This document shows, piece after piece, positions 1-10,925 of a stretch of DNA of 22,890 bases; within the stretch, counting starts at the first letter, position 1, and every line of letters starts with the position of its first letter. The stretch lies in assembly GCA_036733305.1 (NCBI GenBank), contig DAINAT010000052.1, positions 1 through 22,890 on the forward strand, written 5' to 3'. The DNA is from UBA7672 sp036733305 (GTDB taxonomy: Bacteria; Pseudomonadota; Alphaproteobacteria; Caulobacterales; Hyphomonadaceae). The notes under the pieces are model-generated. The model did no database searches. It was given only the letters and a program-made list of their open reading frames with translations, and was not told the origin of the DNA. Position numbers and translations under genes: made by a program.

Positions 1-723
1 GAAGCCGGCTTCGGTGAAGAGCGGCAGGCCGACCCAGCCCGATACGGTTGAGACGCGGCCATCGCTGCGGTCACGTTTGATCGAGCCCGGCGCGGCGGCG
101 AGGCCGAGCGTGGTCGCGAAGGGGTTGGTTGGAACTTCGTAGGACGTTTCGCGCTGGCCATACGAGGCGGTGATGTTGCCGCCCGAAGCTGCTTCGCGCA
201 GACGGACGTTGATGACGCCTGCGATGGCGTCCGAGCCGTATTGCGCCGAGGCGCCGTCGCGCAGGACTTCGACCGCGCTGATGGCGGCGGTCGGGATGGT
301 GTTCATATCGACGGCGGACGAACCGCGGCCGATCGAGCCGTTGACGTTCACCAGCGAAGCGGCGTGGCGGCGCTTGGAGTTGACGAGCACGAGCGTCTGG
401 TCAGGGGCGAGGCCACGCAGCGTTGCGGGGCGGATCGTATCCGTGCCGTCGTTCAGCGAGGGGCGCGGGAAGTTGAATGAGGGCAGCGCGATCGAGAGCG
501 CCTGGTTCACCTCCGAGACGCCACCGGCTTCAAGCACGGCTGCGGGCAGAACGTCGACAGCCACGGCCGTTTCGAGCGCCGAACGATTCTCGACGCGCGT
601 ACCCGTGACGATGACGATGTCATCGCTGGCGGGTTGAGCGGCTTGTTGAGCTATAGCGACGCCAAGCAGAAGCGGGGTCGCTGCAACGCCAGCAAGAATG
701 GCTGACTTCATGGTACGGTACAT
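1..723 (-). CDS. TonB-dependent outer-membrane receptor, N-terminal part (cut by window edge)
   Basis: The minus-strand frame is open from the ATG at 723-721 to position 1, giving 241 codons with no stop, so the C-terminal beta-barrel lies outside the window. A GGAGG Shine-Dalgarno at 731-735 stands about 7 nt before the ATG. Residues 5-26 form a signal peptide ending near AIAQ. A TonB-box-like DDIVIVTGTR follows at 34-43. The plug domain runs from about 47 to 180, with the recognisable segments IRPATLRGLAPDQTLVLVN and VEVLRDGASAQYGSDAIAGV (about 97-115 and 151-170). The family imports siderophores, cobalamin, sugars or other bulky nutrients across the outer membrane using TonB/ExbBD energy. 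The substrate cannot be told from the plug. The gene is divergent from a second receptor. An in-frame ATG at codon 5 is an alternative start. Confidence 0.9.
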   Translation of the reverse strand, partial: MYRTMKSAILAGVAATPLLLGVAIAQQAAQPASDDIVIVTGTRVENRSALETAVAVDVLPAAVLEAGGVSEVNQALSIALPSFNFPRPSLNDGTDTIRPATLRGLAPDQTLVLVNSKRRHAASLVNVNGSIGRGSSAVDMNTIPTAAISAVEVLRDGASAQYGSDAIAGVINVRLREAASGGNITASYGQRETSYEVPTNPFATTLGLAAAPGSIKRDRSDGRVSTVSGWVGLPLFTEAGF

Positions 724-1083
724 ACTAGTCCCTCCAGGCCCATGACGGGCATACCCGGATCTCGGGCGACAGTGGGGGACTAGCTGTGGTGGAGATCCCG
801 GTGGGGCAATGCCTGACGTGGCGCAAGGCTGTGGCTGGAGGCGCGTTCTTGGATGCTTGTGGCACTTTGGTGACAGATTCGCCGTCTCGGCGGCCCCGCT
901 TCTTGATCTAGGCGAAACGAATTGCCGCGAGCAGGTTGAGCTCACCAGGCCTATCTCGCTTAGTTGATCGCTGTGCCGCAGCCATTCCCGCGATTTCATA
1001 AAACTTTGGTTTGAACGCGTTGCGTAGCGTCACCTACCAGCCTCGCCGAATTGACGCGCATCGCGTCGGGAGGAGCGGGGACT
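724..1083. promoter_or_regulatory. Divergent control region between two TonB-dependent receptor genes
   Basis: This 360-bp gap separates two outward-facing receptor genes and must carry both promoters. I see no gene in it. The clearest structure is an imperfect inverted repeat, ACCCGGATCTC at 753-763 and GAGATCCCGGT at 792-802, with one mismatch in 11 bp. It lies 30-80 bp upstream of the minus-strand start and could be an operator or a leader hairpin. I cannot point to convincing -35/-10 boxes on either strand. The start of the plus-strand gene is set by the GGGAGGAG Shine-Dalgarno at 1068-1075. Confidence 0.35.
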
Positions 1084-3855
1084 ATGATCAAACGGCACAT
1101 TTTGTCTGCAACGGCTATCTCGGCCATCAGCGTTGCCATGGCGCTTCCGGCGTTTGCGCAGGAGACCACGACGCCGGCGCCGGCCGGAGCGGCAGAGGCC
1201 AATGATCAATCCGATGTTGTCGTGATCAACGGCAGCTATGCGCGCAGCCTTCAGCGCGCCGTCGACATCAAGGAAAGCACGGTCGGCTTCTCCGATTCGA
1301 TCGTCGCCACCGACGTTGCGAACTTCCCGGAACAGAACCTCTCCGAAGCGCTGCAGCGTATTCCGGGCGTGGTGATCGACCGTAACAAGGGCCTCGGCAG
1401 CCGCGTGATGGTGCGCGGCCTTCCGGCCGAGTTCACGCACGTCACGATCAACGATCTCGCCACAGCATCGGGCAGCGGCGGCCGTGATGTCGAGTTCGAT
1501 ATCTTCGCCTCGGAAATCATCCAGCAGGTCACTGTGATGAAGTCGCCGACGGCGGCGCAGGAAGAGGGCGGCATCGCTGGCTCGGTCGAGATCTCGACGG
1601 CGCGCCCGTTCGACTATGATGGTCTCAAGCTGGTCGCGTCCGCTGAGGGCGCCTACAACTCGATCTCCGAAGAAACCGATCCGCGCCTGTCCTTCCTTGC
1701 CAGCAATACCTGGGGTGACTGGGGCGCGCTGGTGTCGCTGTCGACGGCCAAGCGCACGAACCGCACAGACGCCAACTCCGGCATCAACTTCCGCCCCAGC
1801 TTCCGCTTCCTCGAAGTGTCCGGCACGCGCGGCAACCAGGCCGCCGCCGTACTGGCGCGCGACGCAGGCGTTGTGGTGCAGAACCGCGCCAACCGCGATG
1901 AAACGGGCCGCATCATCTTCCAGGACAAGGTCGGCGACCGCGTTTACCTGAACGAGCAGGACAAGCTGGGCGCGACGGCCTCGCTGCAATACAAGCCGAG
2001 CAGCAATTTCAGCCTGACGTTCGACGCCATGCTGGGCAGCTACGAAGCCACCGAGGACGAATACGACGCGGCTGGCTATTCGGCCTCCAGCCGCTCGACG
2101 TTCGAGACGATCCACGAATACGACAAGACCACGCTGTCCGAGTTCGGCATGGTCGTGCTGCGTGATGTCTCCTACACCGCAACCCAGCACGAATTCCTCA
2201 GCAAGGAACGGGTCAACGAGACCGACTACAGCCAGCTCAGCGCCGAGATGGATTGGAGCGGAGACGACTGGAAGCTGAACGCGCTGATCGGCTATTCGGG
2301 CGCGGAAAAAACCATCGACTACGCCAACCTGAAACACGTCGCCTACGCGCCCTCGCGCACGCGCTGGACCGCCAATGGCGGCGAGACGATCCCGAGCGCC
2401 AACGCGGCCACGATCAACATGTACGATGCGCCGAGCAAGTATCTGTTCGAAGCGTACGAGACGACCCTCGAAGCCATCACCGACGACAAGCTCGCCGCTG
2501 AGGTCAGCTATCGCCACGACATGCGCCTGGACTTCCTGCCGGCGCTGTCGGCGATCGAGATCGGTGCGCGCTACACGGACAAGTCGAAGGAGCGCAACTA
2601 TGGCGCGCTCAACATCCAGGGCCCTTCGGCGGGCAGCACGGCCTGGCTGAACACGCGCACGCTGGCCCAGAGCGAGCTGCAGTGGGTGACCGATATCGCC
2701 GGCGGCATCGGCTATCAGGCGCGCCAGCTCAACTGGCGTCAGGTTTCGAACGACTATGCGCGCAAGACCTTCCGCTATGCCGGTTTCTCGACGCCGTTCG
2801 ACGTCAGCCAGTACTACAAGGTCGATGAGAAGGTCGCGAGCCTCTACGCCATGGCCGATTTCGCGTTCGATGTCGGCTATGTGCCGGTCGATCTGAATGC
2901 GGGCGTTCGCTATGTCGACACGACCGTCAATTCGGCTGGCTATCACCAGGTGCAGAACCCGAACGGCACGACCGGCTATACGCCGAACCCGATTTCGAGC
3001 GAAGGCTCGTACAAGAAAGCGCTGCCGAGCCTGAACTTCACCGCCGAGCTGATGGATGGCCTGCTGCTGCGCGGCGCGGCTTCGGAAACCCTGATGCGCC
3101 CGGCCCTGACGGACCTCGCCTACAAGCGCACGGCCAGCTGGAACTCCTTCCGCTTCACGGACGGCAACCCCAACCTGAAGCCCACCTACGCCACGCAGTG
3201 GGAAGTCGGCCTCGAGAAGTATTTCGACAATGGCGGCCTTCTGGCGGCTTCGTACTTCTGGAAGGAGATCGAGGGCGTTGTCCGCAGCCAGCTGACGGGC
3301 ACTGTGCCCAACGTCACCAAGTACAACGCCAACGGCACGATCGACGGCGTCTATGAGTTCGACGTGTACCAGCCGGTGAACGCTTCGGGTTCGTACGATG
3401 TCAGCGGCGTCGAGATCGTGGGTATCCTGCCGTTCGGCATGTTCAACGAAGCGATGGAAGGCTTCGGCATCAACGCCAACTACACCATGCTCGACAGCTC
3501 GCTGACGGGCCAGTCCATCCTCGGCATTCCGACCCCGCCGGTCGGGCTGTCGGACGAGACCTACAACGTGACGCTGTATTACGAGAACGACGTCTTCGAC
3601 GCGCGCGTCTCGTACAACTATCGCGGCGAGTATGTGGAAGGCATCGGCTACGAGATGTATCCGATCTGGCGCGACGCTTACGGCCAGTTCGATATCTCGT
3701 TCGGCTATCGCATCTCCGACAACATGCAGCTCAGCATCAAGGGCATCAACATCACCGACGAAGCGACGACGGGCTACACCATGCACCCGTCCTTCCCGAC
3801 GATGAACGAGCTGTCTGGTCGCCGCATCAGCATCGGCCTGCGCGCGGACTTCTAG
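1084..3855 (+). CDS. TonB-dependent receptor, Xanthomonas/Caulobacter type
   Basis: Complete outer-membrane receptor of 923 residues. I chose the ATG at 1084 over upstream in-frame starts because GGGAGGAG lies 8 nt before it and because it begins a clean signal peptide (residues 1-26, ending LPAFAQ). The TonB-box-like SDVVVING is at 43-50. The plug starts around 60 and contains PEQNLSEALQRIPGV (82-96), the hallmark of the TIGR01782-like receptor family of Caulobacter and Xanthomonas, then GSRVMVRGLPAEFTHV. The rest is a 22-strand-type barrel of alternating aromatic and polar segments, ending in the outer-membrane C-terminal phenylalanine (ISIGLRADF). Relatives often import plant-derived carbohydrates or other nutrients, but no substrate gene lies next door. 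The gene converges on clpB, with a hairpin between them. Confidence 0.93.
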   Translation: MIKRHILSATAISAISVAMALPAFAQETTTPAPAGAAEANDQSDVVVINGSYARSLQRAVDIKESTVGFSDSIVATDVANFPEQNLSEALQRIPGVVIDRNKGLGSRVMVRGLPAEFTHVTINDLATASGSGGRDVEFDIFASEIIQQVTVMKSPTAAQEEGGIAGSVEISTARPFDYDGLKLVASAEGAYNSISEETDPRLSFLASNTWGDWGALVSLSTAKRTNRTDANSGINFRPSFRFLEVSGTRGNQAAAVLARDAGVVVQNRANRDETGRIIFQDKVGDRVYLNEQDKLGATASLQYKPSSNFSLTFDAMLGSYEATEDEYDAAGYSASSRSTFETIHEYDKTTLSEFGMVVLRDVSYTATQHEFLSKERVNETDYSQLSAEMDWSGDDWKLNALIGYSGAEKTIDYANLKHVAYAPSRTRWTANGGETIPSANAATINMYDAPSKYLFEAYETTLEAITDDKLAAEVSYRHDMRLDFLPALSAIEIGARYTDKSKERNYGALNIQGPSAGSTAWLNTRTLAQSELQWVTDIAGGIGYQARQLNWRQVSNDYARKTFRYAGFSTPFDVSQYYKVDEKVASLYAMADFAFDVGYVPVDLNAGVRYVDTTVNSAGYHQVQNPNGTTGYTPNPISSEGSYKKALPSLNFTAELMDGLLLRGAASETLMRPALTDLAYKRTASWNSFRFTDGNPNLKPTYATQWEVGLEKYFDNGGLLAASYFWKEIEGVVRSQLTGTVPNVTKYNANGTIDGVYEFDVYQPVNASGSYDVSGVEIVGILPFGMFNEAMEGFGINANYTMLDSSLTGQSILGIPTPPVGLSDETYNVTLYYENDVFDARVSYNYRGEYVEGIGYEMYPIWRDAYGQFDISFGYRISDNMQLSIKGINITDEATTGYTMHPSFPTMNELSGRRISIGLRADF

Positions 3856-3878
3856 GTCGCACGGAAGCTAGAACGAAA

Positions 3879-3907
3879 AACGCGCCGTGGTGTTGCCACG
3901 GCGCGTT
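3879..3907 (-). terminator. Hairpin terminator shared by the receptor gene and clpB
   Basis: A perfect 12-bp stem (AACGCGCCGTGG at 3879-3890, CCACGGCGCGTT at 3896-3907) closes a 5-nt loop. Read on the minus strand, the stem runs straight into TTTTTCG, so it is a classical intrinsic terminator for clpB, 24 nt after its stop. On the plus strand the stem is followed only by GTCGTTTCG, so termination of the receptor transcript would be weaker or need Rho. Confidence 0.85.
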
Positions 3908-3930
3908 GTCGTTTCGGGATAGCCAAGTCC

Positions 3931-6552
<2,622 letters not shown>

Positions 6553-6680
6553 GAATTGTCTGACCCTTCAAGAAGCAGTCGGGGAGTGAAAAGCAATCGC
6601 AGTCAAAGACGGGGCCCGGTAGCGGCGCCCCCTCAGGCATAACGCACGCGCCCGAAAGCCGCGACGTCCACCTTGTCATG

Positions 6681-6708
6681 AGTTAGGGAAGGCACGGGCC
6701 AACTCAAG
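6681..6708 (-). promoter_or_regulatory. Candidate heat-shock (sigma-32) promoter of clpB
   Basis: On the minus strand CTTGAG (6708-6703) is followed after 16 nt by CTAACT (6686-6681). This resembles the alphaproteobacterial sigma-32 pattern of a CTTGA -35 and a CTATAT-like -10, and clpB is a classic member of that regulon. It would give a leader of roughly 120 nt. The -10 match is only partial, so this is a suggestion from pattern and gene identity. Confidence 0.4.
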
Positions 6709-7046
6709 AGGCGGAAACCGGCCAGACGAATTAGTCCTGCTCCGGTCGGTTTAGTCGCACTCCCATCGATGGGAATACGAACGGCGCTGGGGGTGTTCGA
6801 GACGCAGTCGCACGCGCCAGCCGGCATTGTTGTCGCCCTCCCGCCCTCGATCAGCTTGCCTCGGCAGGTTTGTCTCGGCGTCGCCACGGAATGGTCACCA
6901 CTTTGCCTGTGCTAATCCGGGAACAAATTTCGGAAAGGGGCTGCTCACTGTTTTCGCATGTTTTTTTGTCAGGGAACTAATCTACGCAAAGTCGCGTTCG
7001 ATTCCACTGAGATAGTTGGGTCCAGGGGGATTAGCGAAGGTGCGAC
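6709..7046. other. Intergenic stretch without recognisable gene
   Basis: This is the rest of the gap between clpB (-) and the small ORF ahead of the Crp/Fnr regulator (+). It should hold the promoter for the plus-strand genes, but I find no convincing boxes. A run of seven T at 6961-6967 has no hairpin before it, so it is not an intrinsic terminator. An 84-codon minus-strand frame at 6633-6887 has no family features and covers the candidate clpB promoter, so I do not call it a gene. Confidence 0.4.
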
Positions 7047-7154
7047 ATGCCGAACCGAGCCATTAAGTGGTCCATCAACCTTGAGTTCGACGACCGCTTT
7101 ACTGATGCAGTTTCGAAAGCTGGCGCGGCCTGTCGCGCCGGTTTGGGGCGTTGA
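7047..7154 (+). CDS. Small 35-residue ORF translationally coupled to the Crp/Fnr gene
   Basis: ATG at 7047 follows a GAAGG Shine-Dalgarno (7036-7040) by about 6 nt. The frame runs 35 codons, beginning MPNRAIKWS and ending AGLGR. Its TGA (7152-7154) shares one base with the ATG of the regulator, a TGATG junction typical of translational coupling. I do not recognise the peptide. It could be a leader peptide controlling the regulator, an independent microprotein, or a chance frame. Coupling is supported by the weak ribosome site of the next gene (GGGGCG). The last third of the ORF also covers a short stem, GGCGCG at 7122-7127 with CGCGCC at 7134-7139. Confidence 0.45.
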   Translation: MPNRAIKWSINLEFDDRFTDAVSKAGAACRAGLGR

Positions 7155-7906
7155 TGGACGTCACAGACATGTACAGGACAGATTCCCCTATCGACAAAGC
7201 GGCCGAGCTGTTGCGCCGGAAAATGACCGCGCTCAACGGGCTGGCGGATGTGCTGGTGCGCGATGTGAAAGCGCTGGCGCGCGACCGCGTAGAGATTTCC
7301 GCCAACCGTCCGATCGTCAAAGAGAACGAGCGGCGTTCGCAGCTATACCTGGTCGAAAGCGGCTGGGTATTCCGTTCGCGCGGGTTGGCCTCTGGCCGCC
7401 GCCAGATCGTCAACTACGCGTTGCCAGGCGACATCCTGTGTGCGGACAGTCTGCTCTTCAAGGCGTCCAGCTTTGACCTAACGGCACGCACAGCGGTGAG
7501 CGTCATTCAGATCGAAGCGCCGCAAGGCCCTGAACTGTTCGAGCGCCATCCGGGCCTCGCCGCCGCCATCGCCTGGACGATGGGGCAGGAGGATTCGATC
7601 CTGGCCGAGCGCGTGGTCTCTCTTGGCCGCCGCGACAGTCTGGAAAAGCTCTCGCACGCGCTGTGCGAACTGGAGGCGCGATTGTCGGCGATTGGCCTGA
7701 TGCGCGGCAAGACCATTGAGCTGCCGCTCAACCAGGAAGACTTCGCCGACATTCTCGGGATCAGCGTGATCCACGTGAACCGCACCTTCCGCCGCCTGTC
7801 GGAAGAGAAGATTGCGGAATACCGCAAGGGCGCGATCGATCTTCTGGATCGGGGTCGCCTCGCGGAGATTTCCGGCTTCGATCCGGCGTACCTGCATCTG
7901 GGATAG
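7154..7906 (+). CDS. Crp/Fnr family transcriptional regulator
   Basis: A 250-residue cytoplasmic DNA-binding regulator. The N-terminal cyclic-nucleotide-like beta-roll (about 40-125) includes YLVESGWVFRS and YALPGDILCADSLLF. A long dimerisation helix covers about 135-180. The winged helix-turn-helix at about 188-235 contains LPLNQEDFADILGIS then VIHVNRTFRRLSEEKI, the recognition-helix pattern of this family. There is no cysteine cluster at the N terminus, so it is not an oxygen-sensing Fe-S FNR, and the strict CRP cAMP-binding signature is not evident. The ATG at 7154 is preferred over the adjacent TTG at 7151 because it is the conventional start and overlaps the stop of the small ORF. Nearest relatives are the generic alphaproteobacterial Crp/Fnr regulators, and the targets are unknown. 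Confidence 0.88.
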   Translation: MDVTDMYRTDSPIDKAAELLRRKMTALNGLADVLVRDVKALARDRVEISANRPIVKENERRSQLYLVESGWVFRSRGLASGRRQIVNYALPGDILCADSLLFKASSFDLTARTAVSVIQIEAPQGPELFERHPGLAAAIAWTMGQEDSILAERVVSLGRRDSLEKLSHALCELEARLSAIGLMRGKTIELPLNQEDFADILGISVIHVNRTFRRLSEEKIAEYRKGAIDLLDRGRLAEISGFDPAYLHLG

Positions 7907-7930
7907 AACTCAGGTTTCGGGTCGCTGAAC

Positions 7931-8055
7931 CCGACCCCCACCTGTCCTCCCCCTTTCAGGGGGAGGAACCCTGCAGCCTAACCGCGCTTTGATGTCAGGT
8001 AAGTTCACGCAACATGGTCCCTCCCCCTGAAAGGGGGAGGACAGGTGGGGGTCGG
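7931..8055. repeat. 40-bp inverted repeat pair between convergent genes
   Basis: Arms at 7931-7970 and 8016-8055 are reverse complements over 40 bp with one mismatch, separated by 45 nt. Each arm carries its own hairpin (CCTCCCCCT, 3-nt loop, AGGGGGAGG) and a CACCTGT/ACAGGTG plus G-rich tail pointing outward. The pair sits 24 nt after the Crp/Fnr stop and 19 nt after the efflux-gene stop, an almost symmetrical placing that suits a bidirectional terminator. Similar C-rich palindromes are common between genes in Alphaproteobacteria. The same kind of element occurs inside uvrC in this window. Confidence 0.85.
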
Positions 8056-8074
8056 CCCGCTTGGTCCACCAGCC

Positions 8075-9676
8075 TCAGTGCGCTTCCTTGGCCGCACTGG
8101 CGTTCGCTGCCGCCGGCTTCTTCAGCAGCGGGACCAGCAGGATCATCACCGCGAAGCAGATCGCCATCGCCAGGAACAGGTTGTTGAACGTCATCACGGC
8201 CGCTTCGGTCTGCATGCGGCGGGTGAGCTGGCCGATGGCGCTGTTGGTCGGGTCCGCGACGCCGCTGGCGCGCAGGGTGGCTTCGGCCTGCATCAGCCAG
8301 TCCTGAACCTCCGGGCGTGACGGATCGAGGCCAGCCGAAATCTCCTGGCTGTGCAGGTTGGTGTAGTTCAACCGCATGGTGTTCAGCGCCGCGAGACCCA
8401 CCGCGCCGCCAAGGTTGCGGCAGACCGTGATCAGGCCGGTGGCGTTCGGCAGCTTGAGCGGCGGCAGGGTGCCGAGCGCCACGAAGTTGGACGGCACCAT
8501 CGCCATGATCAGGCCGGCGCCGCGCAGCGCCTGCGGCCAGAAGAATTCCTCGAACGAGGCGTCAGCGGTGAGGAAGCTGTTCCAGTAGAGCCCGATGGCC
8601 GCAATGCTGAGGCCGAACGCCATGACGATGCGCGGGTCGATCTTGCGGATCAGCGCGCCGGCGATGGGGCCGCCGATGAACATGGCGATGCCGCCCACGC
8701 TCATGATCTGGCCGATCTGCAGCGAGTTGTAGCCGCGCACGGTGCCGAGGAAGAGCGGCGTCAGGTAGACCGAGCCGAACAGGCCGAAGCCGACAACGAC
8801 GGCCACCATCGATCCGACAGCGAAGTTCCGGTCCTTGAAGACCTTGAGGTCGACCACCGGATTGGCGCGCGTGAGCGCCCGCCAGAAGAAGATGAAGCCG
8901 CCGATCACGCACAGCGCCATCCACATGATGAGGTGATCGTCCTCGAACCAGCCGGCGGTGGGGCCTTCCTCGAACACGTATTCGAACGAGCCGAGGAACA
9001 ACGCCATGGCGGCAAGGCCGATGATGTCGATGTTGCGGATGAGATGAAGCTGCGGGGGCTGCTTGGGGATGCAGCGCCAGACCAGCGTTGCCGCGATGAT
9101 GCCGGGGATGACGTTGACGAGGAACAGCCAGTGCCAGCTCATGTGTTCGGTGAGCCAGCCGCCGAGTGTGGGGCCGATGGAGGGGGCCAGCGTCGCCACC
9201 ATGCCGATGGCGACCTGCTGTATCATCGAGCGGTTCGGGCCGAACAGGGTGAATGCGGCGGCCATGGTGGTCGGGATCATCGCCGCGCCGAGGAAGCCCT
9301 GGATGCAGCGGAACATGATCAGGCTGTTGAGGTCCCACGCCAGCGCGCACATCACGCTGGCAAGCGTGAAGCCCGCAGCGGAGTAGACGAACAGACGCCG
9401 CATCGACAGCGCGCGGTTGAGCAGGCCCGAGAGCGGAATGCCGATGACTTCAGCGATCAGGTAGCTGGTCTGAATCCACGCGATCTCTTCAGCCGAAGCT
9501 GAAACGCCGGCCTGGATCTGCTGGATGGAGGAGGCGACGATCTGGATGTCCAGGATCGCCATGAACATGCCGATGACCATCGCGAAGAACCCGATGTTCA
9601 ACATCATGGATTCGCGGGTGCCAGGCTTCGGCGGGGTATAGGCCGCCGGAGCTGCGGTGGCGGCGGCGCCGCTCAT
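8075..9676 (-). CDS. MFS drug exporter, DHA2 / EmrB-QacA type
   Basis: An inner-membrane proton-driven exporter of 533 residues with about 14 hydrophobic segments, the DHA2 topology. Diagnostic motifs are LDIQIVASS (motif D1, 42-50), the antiporter motif C region APSIGPTLGGWL (164-175), and WHWLFLVNVIPG (181-192). The first segment begins near residue 26, after an Ala/Pro-rich cytoplasmic tail. The C terminus is another Ala/Lys-rich tail. It starts 5 nt after the stop of the membrane fusion protein gene, so the two form an EmrAB-like pair that would need an outer-membrane channel encoded elsewhere. The closest functional comparison is E. coli EmrB, but the substrate range cannot be read from sequence. 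Expression is probably controlled by the divergent TetR gene. Confidence 0.93.
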   Translation of the reverse strand: MSGAAATAAPAAYTPPKPGTRESMMLNIGFFAMVIGMFMAILDIQIVASSIQQIQAGVSASAEEIAWIQTSYLIAEVIGIPLSGLLNRALSMRRLFVYSAAGFTLASVMCALAWDLNSLIMFRCIQGFLGAAMIPTTMAAAFTLFGPNRSMIQQVAIGMVATLAPSIGPTLGGWLTEHMSWHWLFLVNVIPGIIAATLVWRCIPKQPPQLHLIRNIDIIGLAAMALFLGSFEYVFEEGPTAGWFEDDHLIMWMALCVIGGFIFFWRALTRANPVVDLKVFKDRNFAVGSMVAVVVGFGLFGSVYLTPLFLGTVRGYNSLQIGQIMSVGGIAMFIGGPIAGALIRKIDPRIVMAFGLSIAAIGLYWNSFLTADASFEEFFWPQALRGAGLIMAMVPSNFVALGTLPPLKLPNATGLITVCRNLGGAVGLAALNTMRLNYTNLHSQEISAGLDPSRPEVQDWLMQAEATLRASGVADPTNSAIGQLTRRMQTEAAVMTFNNLFLAMAICFAVMILLVPLLKKPAAANASAAKEAH

Positions 9677-9681
9677 CGCCG

Positions 9682-10860
9682 TTACTCGCAGTCAGGCTTG
9701 GTGGAGACCGTGGCCGTCACCTGCATGCCCGTGCGCAGCAGGCCGGTGGCCAGTGCTTCCTTGTCGAGCAGGATCTTCACCGGCACGCGCTGCACGATCT
9801 TCGTGAAGTTGCCGGTTGCGGTGTCCTGCGGGACGAGGCTGAACGTGGCGCCGGTCGAGGGCGACAGGCTCTGAATCTTGCCGGTGACGTGCAGGCTGGG
9901 CAGCGCATCGACATGGACGTTCACGCACTGTCCGGCGCGCATGTCGGTGATCTGGGTTTCCTTGAAGTTGGCGACCACCCAGACATCGTTCGACGAGACG
10001 ATCGACAGGGCGACGCGGCCCGGCGACAGGATCTGGCCTTCGACGACGTCCTTCTTGGTGACGACGCCATCCATCGGGGCGAGGATACGTGTGCGATCGA
10101 GTTCGAGCTGGGCGGCTTCGACCTTGGCCTGAGCGGCTTGAACCTTTGCGTCAGCAGAGAGAGCGGCGGCTTCGGCGCTGGAGAGCTGGCTGCGCTGGGC
10201 TGTGATCGTGGCGGTGGCTTGCGAGAGCTGGGCGTCAGCTGTGCGGCGGGCAGCTTCGGCCTGTTCGAGGCGAGCCTTGGGATACCAGCCCTTCTCTGCC
10301 AGCTCGGCCAGGCGCTTCTCGTCGGAGGAGGAGAGGTCGGCAGAGGCGTCGGCCGCTTCGCGCGCGGCGCGAGCTTCCGCTAGGTTATCGCGCTGAGCGG
10401 TGATCCGCGCACGCGATTGTGTTGCATCAGCCACGGCTTGCGCCAGCTCGGCCTTGGCGAAGGCGAGGCGGGTCTGGAATTCGTCAGATTCGAGCTCGAT
10501 CAGCAGGTCGCCGCGTTTGACCGTCTGGTTCTCGACGACGTGGATCGCCTTCACATAGCCCTCAACCTTCGGCGTCACGCGCGCGATGTCGGAGCGGAGT
10601 TGGGCGTTATCTGTCGAGATATTGAAGCGGCCGTTGAGGAACCAGTCGCCGGCGAACCAGACGACGCCCACAGCGGCGACAGCGGCCACGCCGAGCAGGA
10701 TCTTCTTTCGCAGGCCGCCCTTTGCGCCGCCTGCCGCGGTGGCGGCGGGCTCAGCCTGGCCTGAAGCGCCGGGTTGTCCGGCGCCCGGCGGGGGGATCGC
10801 GGGCTGGGCTGCGGCGGGTTGAGGCGCCTCTGCGTCCTTCTTCACGGTGGTCAGGGCCAT
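9682..10860 (-). CDS. HlyD/EmrA-type membrane fusion (periplasmic adaptor) protein
   Basis: The 392-residue adaptor links the inner-membrane exporter to an outer-membrane channel. A Pro/Ala-rich cytoplasmic tail (1-50) precedes one membrane anchor (about 53-72). Then come the STDNAQLRSDIARVTPKVEGYV signature of EmrA-like proteins (82-103), the first lipoyl half (about 93-128), a long Ala/Gln/Glu-rich alpha-helical hairpin (130-255), the second lipoyl half with LDRTRILAPMDGVVTKKDV (254-272), and a beta-barrel starting at VVANFKETQITDMRAGQ (295-311). It ends in a free Cys-Glu. An AGGAC site precedes the ATG at 10860. First gene of the operon with the MFS exporter. Its promoter region is shared with the divergent TetR gene. 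Confidence 0.93.
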   Translation of the reverse strand: MALTTVKKDAEAPQPAAAQPAIPPPGAGQPGASGQAEPAATAAGGAKGGLRKKILLGVAAVAAVGVVWFAGDWFLNGRFNISTDNAQLRSDIARVTPKVEGYVKAIHVVENQTVKRGDLLIELESDEFQTRLAFAKAELAQAVADATQSRARITAQRDNLAEARAAREAADASADLSSSDEKRLAELAEKGWYPKARLEQAEAARRTADAQLSQATATITAQRSQLSSAEAAALSADAKVQAAQAKVEAAQLELDRTRILAPMDGVVTKKDVVEGQILSPGRVALSIVSSNDVWVVANFKETQITDMRAGQCVNVHVDALPSLHVTGKIQSLSPSTGATFSLVPQDTATGNFTKIVQRVPVKILLDKEALATGLLRTGMQVTATVSTKPDCE

Positions 10861-10925
10861 TATGTGTTGTCCTGTACGGAAGCAGAGATAGGCTGCGTGG
10901 GAGAGACGCAGTCTATGTAATTCGT

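Noticed and set aside
1030..3786. A 918-codon open frame antisense to the complete TonB-dependent receptor
   Set aside because: It mirrors the receptor frame in high-GC DNA. Its protein is a His/Arg/Val/Asp-rich low-information string with no domain, and the sense strand carries every receptor hallmark.
3879..3907. Considered as a member of the dispersed repeat families
   Set aside because: It is a simple stem with a U-tract on the clpB side and shares no sequence with the other repeats, so an ordinary intrinsic terminator explains it.
6633..6887. An 84-codon minus-strand frame upstream of clpB
   Set aside because: No ribosome site of note and no recognisable motif. It would cover the candidate clpB promoter. 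A chance frame is more likely, but conservation was not tested.
6961..6967. Run of seven T as a terminator
   Set aside because: No stem precedes it, and no gene ends nearby on the plus strand.
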